Below are positions 1 through 7,847 of a stretch of DNA of 21,309 nt, piece after piece; the first letter of the stretch is position 1, and each line of letters begins with the position of its first letter. Under the pieces are notes generated by a model. That model ran no database searches, was not told where the DNA came from, and saw only the letters and a list, made by a program, of their open reading frames with translations. Source of the stretch: Erysipelotrichaceae bacterium. Its GTDB lineage: Bacteria; Bacillota_I; Bacilli_A; Erysipelotrichales; Erysipelotrichaceae. Position numbers and translations under genes: made by a program. Where the stretch lies: positions 1-21,309 of the forward strand of contig JABUSI010000262.1 of NCBI GenBank assembly GCA_021442745.1. Reading direction: 5' to 3'.

Positions 1-433
1 CTGCCGGGCGAACAACGTCAGCCGCAATCAGTAACGGACGACGGTTCTGTTTTTTTACCATCAGATTTGCCAGTTTCGCAACAGACGTCGTTTTACCGGT
101 ACCTTGCAAACCTACCATCATTACGGCAGTGATACCTTTTGTCGAATATTGAATTCCTACGGTTTCTTCACCTAATAATTCCACAATTTTATCGTGAACG
201 ATTTTTACTACCATCTGCGACGGATCCAAAGCCCGTAACACTTCTTCACCCATCGCATCTTTCCGGATGGATTCCACAAAGTCCTTGACAACCCGGTAGT
301 TAACATCCGCTTCCAGCAATGCTAACCGGACTTCCTTCAACATCCGGTCCATATTCTTTTCCGTTAATTTCCCGGTACCCGCAATATTACGCAAGGCCAT
401 CGTCATCCGGTTCGATAAGGAATCAAACGCCAT
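1..433 (-). CDS. ffh: Signal recognition particle GTPase Ffh (5' part, runs off the left edge)
   Basis: This is the SRP54 subunit of the signal recognition particle, which with 4.5S/SRP RNA delivers nascent membrane proteins to FtsY. The first 144 residues are present. They cover the helical N domain (about residues 1-90, opening MAFDSLSNRM) and the start of the G domain, with the P-loop GLQGTGKTT at about 108-116 followed by the conserved AADVVRPA. Family members run to about 450 residues, so the rest of the G domain and the M domain lie outside the window. The ATG at 433 has a GAGGG Shine-Dalgarno about 8 nt upstream. It lies 41 nt after the thiI stop on the same strand, so it is probably the last visible member of the ezrA-thiI transcription unit. 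The usual Firmicute partner ylxM is not upstream. Identification is secure. Confidence 0.95.
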   Translation of the reverse strand, partial: MAFDSLSNRMTMALRNIAGTGKLTEKNMDRMLKEVRLALLEADVNYRVVKDFVESIRKDAMGEEVLRALDPSQMVVKIVHDKIVELLGEETVGIQYSTKGITAVMMVGLQGTGKTTSVAKLANLMVKKQNRRPLLIAADVVRPA

Positions 434-474
434 ATATCAACCCTCATTTCTACTTGTTCATATTAACAAAAAAC

Positions 475-1680
475 CTAGAATAAATCACTATGTTTTGATT
501 CTTCTTTCGGCAGGATTACCATCGTTTCCGTCTGTTGCAACGCTTTTTCCATCAGCGATTCATAATCAAACTTCCGTTCAAACTTCTCTGCCTTCTCCGG
601 ATTCGGCTTGGTAACCGGATTTTTCGGCGTAAAGATTGTGCAGCAATCTTCATACGGAAGAATACTGGTTTCATATGTATCAATCCTCTTCGCTATATCG
701 ATGATTTCCAGTTTATCATACGTGACTACCGGGCGAATAACCGGCATATCCGTCACAATATTAATGGTTTGCATACTTTCCAGTGTCTGACTGGCAACCT
801 GGCCGACACTTTCCCCGTTGACAATTGCCAGACAGTTCCGGTTATGCCCTAACCGGTCCGCCAGACGATACATCATCCGACGCATAATCGTAATCGCATA
901 ACTTTCATCGCAGTTTTCATAAATTGCCAGCTGCAATTCCGTAAACGGTACAATATGCAGACGCACTTTGCCCTGATACTGACTCAGCATCTTCGCTAAT
1001 GTTTTCACTTTATTCTGAGCCTGTTCGGACGTATACGGAGGAGACGCATAGTGAATACATTCAATCTCAATTCCCCTCTTCATCGTCAGATACCCGGCAA
1101 CCGGAGAATCAATTCCCCCTGACAGCATAAGCATAGCCCGTCCGCCGACGCCAACCGGATACCCTCCGGCACCTAAAACCGTATGCGCCATAATATACGT
1201 GTGGTCCTGTCGTACTTCAACAATCAGTTTGAAATCCGGCGTATGAACATCTACTTTCAGATTGCTGTGCGTCAGCGTATACGATGCAATCCGTCGATTG
1301 ATCTGATCGGAAATCAGTTCAAACTGTTTCCAGTTCCGCCGGGCTTCCACCTTAAACGTTTTTGCACCCGCATCGACTTCTTTCATACATGCCTGATATC
1401 CCGCTTCCACCATGGAATCAATATCCGTAGGCACTCGCATTGCCAGCGAAAAAGAACGGATACCGAATACCCGTTGCAAAATCGGACTGATTTCCTCCAC
1501 GTTCTCACCGTTCAGTTCAATGTACAGCCGGTCAATGGTACGCTCATATTTCAGTTTCGGGAAACCGGATAATGCGGTTTTCACGTTCGTCTGCAATTGT
1601 TTGATAAACGTCTTTTTATTTTTCCCTTTTGTGCTCAGTTCACCGAACCGCACAAGGATCAGTTCATAGTTATACTCCAT
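475..1680 (-). CDS. thiI: tRNA 4-thiouridine synthase ThiI
   Basis: ThiI adenylates U8 of tRNA and transfers persulfide sulfur to give 4-thiouridine; in some bacteria it also feeds sulfur to thiamine synthesis. The 401-residue protein opens with the NFLD-type segment containing RFGELSTKGKN, continues with a THUMP domain (about 60-165), and carries the PP-loop pyrophosphatase motif SGGIDSP at 187-193. A Cys-Cys pair at 346-347 (YEDCCTIF) sits where the catalytic Cys is found. The C-terminal rhodanese domain of enterobacterial ThiI is absent, as is normal in Gram-positives. The partner cysteine desulfurase lies immediately upstream and the two reading frames overlap by 11 bp, implying translational coupling. 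The same pairing (NifZ-ThiI) is known from Bacillus subtilis and supports a dedicated sulfur relay for tRNA s4U. Confidence 0.96.
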   Translation of the reverse strand: MEYNYELILVRFGELSTKGKNKKTFIKQLQTNVKTALSGFPKLKYERTIDRLYIELNGENVEEISPILQRVFGIRSFSLAMRVPTDIDSMVEAGYQACMKEVDAGAKTFKVEARRNWKQFELISDQINRRIASYTLTHSNLKVDVHTPDFKLIVEVRQDHTYIMAHTVLGAGGYPVGVGGRAMLMLSGGIDSPVAGYLTMKRGIEIECIHYASPPYTSEQAQNKVKTLAKMLSQYQGKVRLHIVPFTELQLAIYENCDESYAITIMRRMMYRLADRLGHNRNCLAIVNGESVGQVASQTLESMQTINIVTDMPVIRPVVTYDKLEIIDIAKRIDTYETSILPYEDCCTIFTPKNPVTKPNPEKAEKFERKFDYESLMEKALQQTETMVILPKEESKHSDLF

Positions 1681-2797
1681 ACTGTTTCACATTCTCCTTT
1701 ACCGCTTCCACAAATTCTGCGGCATCTTCCATTGTAATCCGTTCGTCAAGACTGATCCGGATGACTCCGTGAATCACGTCGTCTTCTTTCCCCATCGCTT
1801 CCAGTACATAGGAACCCGGCAACGATTTGGAACCGCAGGTACTGACGGAAGAAACACAGAAGCCTTTGGCGGCCAGCGCATTGCGATGCGGTTCCGACGG
1901 AAGCGTCGTACAGGAAAAACTCAGGATATACGGACTGGCATCCTCCGGACTGTTCATTACGATATGTTCGATTCCGGAAAGTTTATCCCGTAAAAAGGTA
2001 TTCAGTTTCCGGATATGAGATTCCGCCTGTTTTTGCCGTTGCAATGCCAGTCGCAGTGTTTTCGCAAACATTATCTGCGTGCAGGCATCCGTCGTTCCCC
2101 CACGTAATCCCAATTCCTGTTGTCCGCCGTTAATCAGCGGCGTCAGACGGATATTGGATTTTTTCACCAGTATTCCGGATCCTTTCAACCCATGCAGTTT
2201 ATGTGCGGACATGGTGGCCAGATCCACACCGGTAAAATCCACCGGAATCTTTCCCATTGCCTGTACACAATCCACATGCAGTTTACAGGCCGGATACTCT
2301 TTCAGTATCTTTTTTACTTCTTCAATCGGCTCAATGGTACCGACTTCGTTGTTAACCATCATGACGGATACCAGAATCGTATCTTTACTCATCGCATTTT
2401 TCAGTTGTTCCAGGGAAATTACCCCGTTCTCGTCCACATCCAGATACGTCACCTGATATCCGAAATCCCGCTCCAGCTGTTCAAAGGCATGTAATACGCT
2501 GGAATGTTCGATTTTTGTCGTAATCAGTTTCATCCCCTGTTGCTTATACGCAAAGGCAACTCCTTTTACCGCCATCGTATTCGCTTCCGATGCACCGGAA
2601 GTATAAATAATTTCCTCCGGTTTTACACGCAATAAAGAAGCCGTCTGCAAACGGCTTTGTTCGAGAATGTCATGAACTTCTAATCCCATCGGATGCATCG
2701 ACTCACTGTTCGCAAAGTAATTCTTCAGTAACTTTGTGTAGGAATCCAGAATTTCCTCATCCAACGGTGTGGTAGCAGCATAATCGAAGTACTTCAT
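1670..2797 (-). CDS. Cysteine desulfurase, ThiI-partner type (NifS/IscS family)
   Basis: This PLP enzyme takes sulfur from cysteine as an enzyme persulfide. It has 375 residues, near the family norm. The PLP-stacking His is in EHSS (98), the Schiff-base Lys is K200 in SAHKLHG, and the mobile-loop nucleophile is C321 in VSTCGSKSL, which aligns position by position with the Cys of SGSACTSASL in IscS. The loop residues around C321 differ from the common SGSACSS form. It begins 2 nt after the ezrA stop and overlaps thiI by 11 bp, so it most likely serves ThiI as the NifZ-type donor rather than general Fe-S assembly; no iscU/sufU gene is nearby. The function assignment is strong and the exact partner is inferred from gene order. 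Confidence 0.92.
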   Translation of the reverse strand: MKYFDYAATTPLDEEILDSYTKLLKNYFANSESMHPMGLEVHDILEQSRLQTASLLRVKPEEIIYTSGASEANTMAVKGVAFAYKQQGMKLITTKIEHSSVLHAFEQLERDFGYQVTYLDVDENGVISLEQLKNAMSKDTILVSVMMVNNEVGTIEPIEEVKKILKEYPACKLHVDCVQAMGKIPVDFTGVDLATMSAHKLHGLKGSGILVKKSNIRLTPLINGGQQELGLRGGTTDACTQIMFAKTLRLALQRQKQAESHIRKLNTFLRDKLSGIEHIVMNSPEDASPYILSFSCTTLPSEPHRNALAAKGFCVSSVSTCGSKSLPGSYVLEAMGKEDDVIHGVIRISLDERITMEDAAEFVEAVKENVKQYGV

Positions 2798-2799
2798 AT

Positions 2800-4530
2800 T
2801 TATACCCTCGCTGCACTTTCTTTGATGGCTTTTTCCGTATCCGGGTGAATCTTTTCAATTGCCACAATCGCTTCCTTCAAAGCTTTTGTATATTCACCGT
2901 TACGATATGCCAGTTCCGCGTGTGTCAAATCCGAATCCAATTCCGGATAACTGGAACGATACCGGTTTCCGACTACCAATGCTTCTTCCACCATATTCGC
3001 TGTCCCCAGAATCTTATTCACGTTATTAAACAAACGATATATAAAATCAATCGCTTCGGAAAGAGAAGCATTCAGTTTTTTGATATTCAAAGGTATTTCT
3101 TTCAGCAAATCTTCTAACACTACTATATGTTTTTCGGCAGCCTTCAGATCCTCTTCATAACTCGGAGAAATAAACGGTAAGCGATTCTTACGAACTTTAC
3201 ATTCCATTTCATTCATAATCAGATGCAGTTTCCGTAACTGCGCCTTAGCATGATTTTCATCCTGACAGGCACCGTTCAGTTTTTCCTGAACACCACGGAC
3301 TTCCGTAAAGAAAATATCCAGTGCCTGCTTCAATTCACGCAAGGACAACAGAATGGAAGAATACGGCTGATTATTTGCCTGTGCACTTTCCCCAATCGTA
3401 ACAGCCTTTTGCTTGAAACCGCTGAATTGCGTCTTTAACGCAATGATACCCTCTTCCATATCTTCAAATCCAAACCGCATGGAAGCCTTGGCATACACGT
3501 CCGTAACATTAGTCAGCATATTTTCAAGATGCGTACAATCGTTTTTTACCGTATTCTGCATCTGTGCCACTTCATCAAAAGATTTGTTTTCTTTCTCAAT
3601 CTGCTGCAGCAACTGCACCAGTCGTTTCTTACAGTCTTCCAGATGTTCTTCCACACCTTCCGGCTCAGCAAACTTCAGGGAATGCAAATCCCCCTTCAGG
3701 CTCTCCGAAACCATCTCTACGTTTTTTATAATTTCCAGATGTCGCAGATACACACCTTTATGCCGCGCACCGGAATAATTCGCATTGACCTCTTCCATCA
3801 TCCGTGGTATAACGCCACGTGCCGTCATCAGCAGATCCGGAAGAATTGTCAGTGTATTTTCCAGATCCGTCAGACGCTGACGAATCTCCGATTTTACTTC
3901 GTTTGCTTTTGCAAATTCCGACGCAAACATCCATTCCTCAAATGTCGAGAACATTTTTTCGATTTCCAGCATCTTACGTTCCAGCGCTTCGTAGGAATAT
4001 ACGTAATTCGTGCTGTTTTCATTCAAAGATGAACGTAAAGAACGGAACTCGTCTTTCAGAAGATTGATTTGTTCCCGTTGTTCCACTTCCTGTTGCAATA
4101 TTTTATCAAACGTCTGATTCAACAGCGACACCTGTTGTTCCGCTTCATCCAGAAGTTCCCTGATTTCGCGGTTGTTCGATTTTGCAGCACCCAGTTTTCC
4201 GGTTTCCGTCAAATCCTCGCTGTCACTGATCATATACTGCAGGCGCTTGATATTCACCTGTGTGGAATCAAAAGTTCCTTTGCAGTTCTGCACAACGGTT
4301 GCAATATCTTCGTTCACTCTGGACAAAGCCACTGCCTTATTCAGTTTAAACGGTAAAGGAATCGTTTTGATTGACGTGTAACGAACGTTCAGATCATCCA
4401 GTTCCTTACGGAGTTTCTTCTTCTGATTATTTCGAACAATGAAATACGTCATCAGCAACACAAGGAAAGCGATCCCGCCGATAATAGCCGGATAATCTTT
4501 AATCATTGTTGTGAATTCGTTACCACCCAT
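2800..4530 (-). CDS. ezrA: Septation ring formation regulator EzrA
   Basis: EzrA is a membrane-anchored spectrin-like protein that interacts with FtsZ, restricts Z rings to midcell and links them to cell-wall synthesis. The 576-residue product has one N-terminal membrane segment (AIIGGIAFLVLLMTYFIV), then a short basic stretch, then a long helical cytoplasmic part rich in heptad-like Leu/Glu/Lys, matching the family size of about 570 residues. I chose the ATG at 4530. The in-frame GTG at 4539 falls inside the Shine-Dalgarno AGAGGTG, which sits 6 nt before this ATG, so the longer form would be translated from its own ribosome site. The gene heads the run ezrA, cysteine desulfurase, thiI, ffh with gaps of 2 nt or overlaps. 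EzrA is limited to Bacilli and Erysipelotrichia-like Firmicutes, which helps place the organism. Confidence 0.93.
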   Translation of the reverse strand: MGGNEFTTMIKDYPAIIGGIAFLVLLMTYFIVRNNQKKKLRKELDDLNVRYTSIKTIPLPFKLNKAVALSRVNEDIATVVQNCKGTFDSTQVNIKRLQYMISDSEDLTETGKLGAAKSNNREIRELLDEAEQQVSLLNQTFDKILQQEVEQREQINLLKDEFRSLRSSLNENSTNYVYSYEALERKMLEIEKMFSTFEEWMFASEFAKANEVKSEIRQRLTDLENTLTILPDLLMTARGVIPRMMEEVNANYSGARHKGVYLRHLEIIKNVEMVSESLKGDLHSLKFAEPEGVEEHLEDCKKRLVQLLQQIEKENKSFDEVAQMQNTVKNDCTHLENMLTNVTDVYAKASMRFGFEDMEEGIIALKTQFSGFKQKAVTIGESAQANNQPYSSILLSLRELKQALDIFFTEVRGVQEKLNGACQDENHAKAQLRKLHLIMNEMECKVRKNRLPFISPSYEEDLKAAEKHIVVLEDLLKEIPLNIKKLNASLSEAIDFIYRLFNNVNKILGTANMVEEALVVGNRYRSSYPELDSDLTHAELAYRNGEYTKALKEAIVAIEKIHPDTEKAIKESAARV

Positions 4531-4554
4531 TGCATTCACCTCTTTAACGGATTT

Positions 4555-4563
4555 ATTCTACCA
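4555..4563 (-). promoter_or_regulatory. Candidate extended -10 promoter for ezrA
   Basis: Reading the minus strand, TGG followed by TAGAAT forms an extended -10 element that would start transcription about 20 nt before the ezrA ATG. No good -35 hexamer is visible. It directly follows the U-tract of the ade terminator, which makes a new promoter here reasonable. Confidence 0.35.
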
Positions 4564-4586
4564 CATTTCCGGTACGAGTAATAGTC

Positions 4587-4624
4587 ATAAAAAAGAAACA
4601 AGGTATAAGTTTCCGCTTATACCT
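4587..4624 (-). terminator. Rho-independent terminator of ade
   Basis: On the minus strand the stem AGGTATAAG / CTTATACCT (4616-4624 with 4601-4609, 6-nt loop) is followed by TTGTTTC and a run of six T. It lies 37 nt after the ade stop codon and separates ade from ezrA. Confidence 0.8.
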
Positions 4625-4660
4625 GTTACTTGAAAATCAGCATTTTTTAATTATTTCCCA

Positions 4661-6334
4661 TTATTTTTCCCATAACGGGATAATCTTCTGCGAATACGTA
4701 TCCACGATTCCCTTATCTGTGACTTTTATTTCCGGTGATACCGGTAAAGATAACGTTGCAAAAGACATTACGGAATTGTCATGATCATACCCGACAGCCG
4801 TCAGTTCGTTACGAACGTTACATAAACTCTCTGCCAGTTGTTCCAATGGTTTGTCACTGACAATCCCGCCGACCTGCAAAGAAGCAAACGCCTTGATTTC
4901 ACCATCCGCAACCGCATATCCTCCCTGATTTTCCACAATTGCATTCTGTACCAGTTTCATGTCTTTCTTATTTCTTCCCATTACCATCACGTTATGATGA
5001 TCGTGTGTCCAGGACGAGCCGACAGCTCCCCTTTTCAGAGTATTTTTTACCAGCGCATACGCGACGGATTTCTTACCGGTATACCGTTCAAATACGGTTA
5101 ACAAAGCCAGATCCGTCTTTTCCCACTGCAGTTTTCCATCCGCAACAGGAACTTCCATCCGGACCCTTTTGGTAAAGTAGGCATGCGGATCGATTTCTAT
5201 GACGTTACAGACCACATACGGTCGATCCGTGTCGCATACGATGTCAAAGTCTTCTTCCTCTGCCATCGGGCAGCAGATTGTATGATAGAACGATTCCGGA
5301 AACGAAGCGCTTGTTTCATGCAATTGCGTGACGGAAACACCTTTCTTGTATACGGCGGAAATAACAAATTCCTCCACATTATCCAGCAGAATAAAATCCG
5401 CCAGTTTTCCCGGAGCAATCGTTCCCCTGTCAATCAGATGCATTCTCCGCGCCGGTGTATAGGTTGCGCAATAAATTGCCTGTTCCATCGGCATTCCCAG
5501 CTGATGAGCCAGTCTGACGTTTTCGTTCAGATGTCCCAAGGCCAGATGGTCGGCGCTGACATCATCCGTTACTAACGCAAAATATTCATAAAACCGATGG
5601 GAAACCAGCACATCCACATTTTCTTTCGACAAGGATTTCCGCTGAATTTCCATAAACATACCGTTGGTTATCTTCTCATAGATGGATTCGGGACTTTGCA
5701 TGGTATGATCGGCATCCACCCCGTAATACAGATACTTCGACAAGTCCAGACCGCTGATTTTCGGACAATGACCTTCAATCAGCATGGCACGGTCGTAATG
5801 CTGACACACGGAAATAATATTCCTTGTCAGAGAGTCGCCGTCCTTTGTCAGATCGTTGAAATTCATCACTTCTCCTAAACACAACACCTTCGGATTGTTT
5901 ACCAGCCGGCTGACGTTTTGCGGAAGGATACATCCGCCCGTCGTTTCCAGATCACGGTTTGTGGAAGGCACACTGGAAGGAATTCCATAGAAGATATCCA
6001 GTACCGTATCCTGTGACATATACGATTCGATTCCTTCGATTCCCTTGACGTTACAGATTTCATGAGGATCCGCAACCACCGTGGTCGTTCCATGCCGCAA
6101 TACCGCTTTGGAAAACTCCGTCGGAATCGTCATGGAACTCTCAATGTGCATATGAATATCAATCAATCCCGGAATCATGTACTTTCCGGTCGCATCAATC
6201 ACATTTTCACACTCCAGTTCATCCAAAGAAATATGATAAAACTTTCCCTCAGCAATATAGACGTGTTTCTTTTCAAACGTCTGCGTAAATGTATTATATA
6301 CAAAGGCATTTTTTACAACGGTATCCGGCTGCAT
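4661..6334 (-). CDS. ade: Adenine deaminase (Ade)
   Basis: Ade deaminates adenine to hypoxanthine plus ammonia in purine salvage. The 557-residue protein belongs to the amidohydrolase superfamily. It shows the metal-binding start GLIDIHMHIESSM, the ADPHEI segment, GHCPKISG, TDDVSADHL, and the C-terminal SWTHDHHNVMVMG typical of Ade rather than of dihydroorotases. The ATG at 6334 follows a perfect AAGGAGG by about 8 nt. A longer in-frame TTG start at 6358 would overlap that Shine-Dalgarno and is rejected. No purine riboswitch and no clear promoter is seen in the 71 nt upstream. A hairpin at 6361-6388 lies between it and the lipoprotein gene, so expression may depend on read-through or on a promoter I cannot see. 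A good terminator follows. Confidence 0.95.
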   Translation of the reverse strand: MQPDTVVKNAFVYNTFTQTFEKKHVYIAEGKFYHISLDELECENVIDATGKYMIPGLIDIHMHIESSMTIPTEFSKAVLRHGTTTVVADPHEICNVKGIEGIESYMSQDTVLDIFYGIPSSVPSTNRDLETTGGCILPQNVSRLVNNPKVLCLGEVMNFNDLTKDGDSLTRNIISVCQHYDRAMLIEGHCPKISGLDLSKYLYYGVDADHTMQSPESIYEKITNGMFMEIQRKSLSKENVDVLVSHRFYEYFALVTDDVSADHLALGHLNENVRLAHQLGMPMEQAIYCATYTPARRMHLIDRGTIAPGKLADFILLDNVEEFVISAVYKKGVSVTQLHETSASFPESFYHTICCPMAEEEDFDIVCDTDRPYVVCNVIEIDPHAYFTKRVRMEVPVADGKLQWEKTDLALLTVFERYTGKKSVAYALVKNTLKRGAVGSSWTHDHHNVMVMGRNKKDMKLVQNAIVENQGGYAVADGEIKAFASLQVGGIVSDKPLEQLAESLCNVRNELTAVGYDHDNSVMSFATLSLPVSPEIKVTDKGIVDTYSQKIIPLWEK

Positions 6335-6360
6335 ATGTTTTTTCCTCCTTTGAAACAAGT

Positions 6361-6388
6361 AAACTTCCCACAGAACTATGGGAAGTTT
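6361..6388 (-). terminator. Hairpin between the lipoprotein gene and ade (weak terminator)
   Basis: AAACTTCCCA pairs with TGGGAAGTTT across an 8-nt loop. On the minus strand the stem is followed by ACTTGTTTC, a poor U-tract. It probably attenuates transcription from the lipoprotein gene into ade, or protects the 3' end of the first message. Confidence 0.5.
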
Positions 6389-6405
6389 TCAAACAAAATA
6401 TCCGT

Positions 6406-6828
6406 TTATTGGTTCTGCGGAACAACTGTGACGGTTCCCGTTGTCTTTTCGGATACAACGAACCATACAATATATTCCCCGGCAGGAAGTTCTTCCGTAA
6501 TATCCGCTTTATCCGCGAACGTTACCTTAAGCGTAACTTCCTCATCCGTAATTTCTTCATACGTTTTCAGCTTGGCATCTTCTGAAGTATTCAGAAACAA
6601 CACTACGATTTCTCCTTCTTCCACTTCAGATACAAAAGAAACAAGCTGCCCTTCTTCCACAATCAGATTGCTGCATCCGCCGCTCTCTTTTGCCCCTTTC
6701 ACTACAGCTGAAACGGTTTGGGTTTCCGCCTCTTTTTCTACGAGAAATTCAATCTTTTTTTCCTTGGCACCGCATCCGGTCAGCAACAAACTCACCAATA
6801 CCAGCAAGCACAAAATACTTTTTTTCAT
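6406..6828 (-). CDS. Small predicted lipoprotein, function unknown
   Basis: The 140-residue protein starts MKKSILCLLVLVSLLLTGCG, a lipoprotein signal peptide with lipobox LLTGC, so the mature protein should begin at the Cys, be lipidated and face the outside of the membrane. The mature part is acidic and alternates short hydrophobic strands (VSFVSEV, IVVLFLN, VTLKVTF, YIVWFVV, GTVTVV), which suggests a beta-sandwich domain; a second Cys occurs in GGCSNL. I do not recognise the family. The ATG at 6828 has GGAGAG about 7 nt upstream. Longer in-frame starts would put 21 residues in front of the signal peptide and are rejected. It sits between rpsD and ade on the same strand but is separated from both by hairpins. 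Confidence 0.8.
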   Translation of the reverse strand: MKKSILCLLVLVSLLLTGCGAKEKKIEFLVEKEAETQTVSAVVKGAKESGGCSNLIVEEGQLVSFVSEVEEGEIVVLFLNTSEDAKLKTYEEITDEEVTLKVTFADKADITEELPAGEYIVWFVVSEKTTGTVTVVPQNQ

Positions 6829-6914
6829 AGGCTTTCTCTCCGTTTTTCTTATCACACAACGGTATTTTATCATATTTGCGCGGAACAACAAACCGTTTTT
6901 GCCACGCTTCCTTC

Positions 6915-6955
6915 AACCGTCTTTTTCAAAAAACCAAGCCTGCCGTCAGACGGTT
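6915..6955 (-). repeat. Inverted repeat with a possible second terminator/attenuator fold
   Basis: AACCGTCT (6915-6922) and AGACGGTT (6948-6955) are perfect inverted copies 25 nt apart. On the minus strand the upstream arm can instead pair locally: AACCGTCTG with CAGGC-tt-GGTT, a 9-bp stem with a 2-nt bulge followed by six T. The two folds share an arm and exclude each other. The element sits downstream of the rpsD terminator and about 90 nt before the lipoprotein start. Confidence 0.45.
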
Positions 6956-6974
6956 CCGGTTATGTCTGATTTAC

Positions 6975-7007
6975 AAAAAAAAGCCCGATGCCTGTGCACC
7001 GGACTTT
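6975..7007 (-). terminator. Rho-independent terminator of rpsD
   Basis: On the minus strand a 12-bp stem with two mismatches (6996-7007 with 6980-6991, loop 4 nt) runs into eight T residues, starting 11 nt after the rpsD stop codon. Confidence 0.88.
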
Positions 7008-7017
7008 CCGATAAGAA

Positions 7018-7620
7018 TTAACGGTTGTAGTATTCAACTACTAATGCTTCATTCAATTCCTGGTTCAATTCAGAACGTTCCGGCAAACGAACATATGTAC
7101 CCTTCATTGTTTCCTTATCAAATGTTACGAATGATGGGATATATGCGATTGCTTCCAAGGATTCCAAAACTGCCTTGTTGTTCTTTGACTTTTCTTTGAT
7201 TTCAATCGTATCGCCAGGTTTGCAGATATAAGAAGGAATATCAACCTTCTTACCGTTTACCAGGATATGTCCGTGGTTAACAAACTGACGTGCTCCACGA
7301 CGCGTTCTTGCAATACCCATACGATAAACGATATTATCCAGACGGGATTCCAACATGAATAAGAAGTTATGACCTGCAACACCAGGCAACTTGGTAGCCT
7401 TTACAAATGTGTTGTAGAATTGCTTTTCGTTTACACCATACATGTAACGAATTCTTTGTTTTTCACGTTGTTGCAATCCGTAGTTGGAAAGCTTTGTACG
7501 TTTTGTCGGTCCGTGCTGACCAGGTGCATAAGCACGCTTACCTAATTCTTTGCCGGTTTCCAAAACAGAGAATCCCAAACGACGGGACTTCTTCCAAACC
7601 GGACCAGTCATTCTTGCCAT
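7018..7620 (-). CDS. rpsD: 30S ribosomal protein S4
   Basis: S4 is a primary 16S rRNA-binding protein that nucleates 30S assembly. The 200-residue protein starts MARMTGPVWKKSRRLGFS, contains KRAYAPGQHGP and the S4 RNA-binding domain (RLDNIVYRMGIARTRRGARQFVNHGHILVNG, about 92-122 region), and ends VEYYNR as usual. It lacks the four-Cys zinc site of some S4 proteins. The ATG follows AGGAGG by about 7 nt. As in Bacillus, it is a single-gene unit away from the alpha operon, with its own near-consensus promoter, a structured leader and a strong terminator, which fits autogenous control by S4. Confidence 0.97.
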   Translation of the reverse strand: MARMTGPVWKKSRRLGFSVLETGKELGKRAYAPGQHGPTKRTKLSNYGLQQREKQRIRYMYGVNEKQFYNTFVKATKLPGVAGHNFLFMLESRLDNIVYRMGIARTRRGARQFVNHGHILVNGKKVDIPSYICKPGDTIEIKEKSKNNKAVLESLEAIAYIPSFVTFDKETMKGTYVRLPERSELNQELNEALVVEYYNR

Positions 7621-7791
7621 CTTTACTTCCTCCTATGTGTTATGGCCATCATAATACATACTAGGCACAAATCATTTCACCATGTGTCATTGCGTGGTGT
7701 TTTCCCTTTTGCAGCAAGGTACTCTTCACTCCACCAAACAGGTGTCAATAACGCGATTGATCAAACTTTGTGTGCTGCTATATTTTGACGC
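7621..7791 (-). promoter_or_regulatory. Structured rpsD 5' leader, probable S4 autoregulatory element
   Basis: The predicted start at about 7791 leaves a 170-nt untranslated leader. A 6-bp helix GCAGCA/TGCTGC (7773-7778 with 7711-7716) encloses two hairpins, ATTGA/TCAAT-type (7756-7760 with 7745-7749) and GGTG/CACC (7741-7744 with 7732-7735). A further TGGTG/CACCA stem (7695-7699 with 7678-7682) and a short TTATG/CATAA hairpin lie nearer the ribosome site. Firmicute rpsD genes are known to carry an S4-binding leader. The assignment here is by position and fold, not by sequence match. Confidence 0.55.
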
Positions 7792-7797
7792 TGTATC

Positions 7798-7826
7798 ATT
7801 GTACAGTTTTCCATCATCCTTGTCAA
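7798..7826 (-). promoter_or_regulatory. Strong sigma-A promoter of rpsD
   Basis: On the minus strand a perfect -35 TTGACA (7821-7826) is separated by exactly 17 nt from TACAAT (7798-7803). This is the best promoter in the window. Confidence 0.9.
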
Positions 7827-7847
7827 TAAAAAATACGCATAATATCC

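Noticed and set aside
4531..4539. GTG start for ezrA at 4539, giving three extra residues
   Set aside because: The GTG lies inside the Shine-Dalgarno AGAGGTG that serves the ATG at 4530.
6335..6358. TTG start for ade giving eight extra residues
   Set aside because: These codons are the AAGGAGG ribosome site itself; the ATG at 6334 is correctly spaced from it.
6361..6388. Purine riboswitch upstream of ade
   Set aside because: The only structure is one simple hairpin; the three-helix junction and conserved loop bases of purine aptamers are absent.
6062..7021. Plus-strand open frame of 319 codons across ade, the lipoprotein gene and the rpsD 3' region
   Set aside because: It is antisense to well supported genes, spans two terminators, has no ribosome site, and its translation lacks any recognisable domain.
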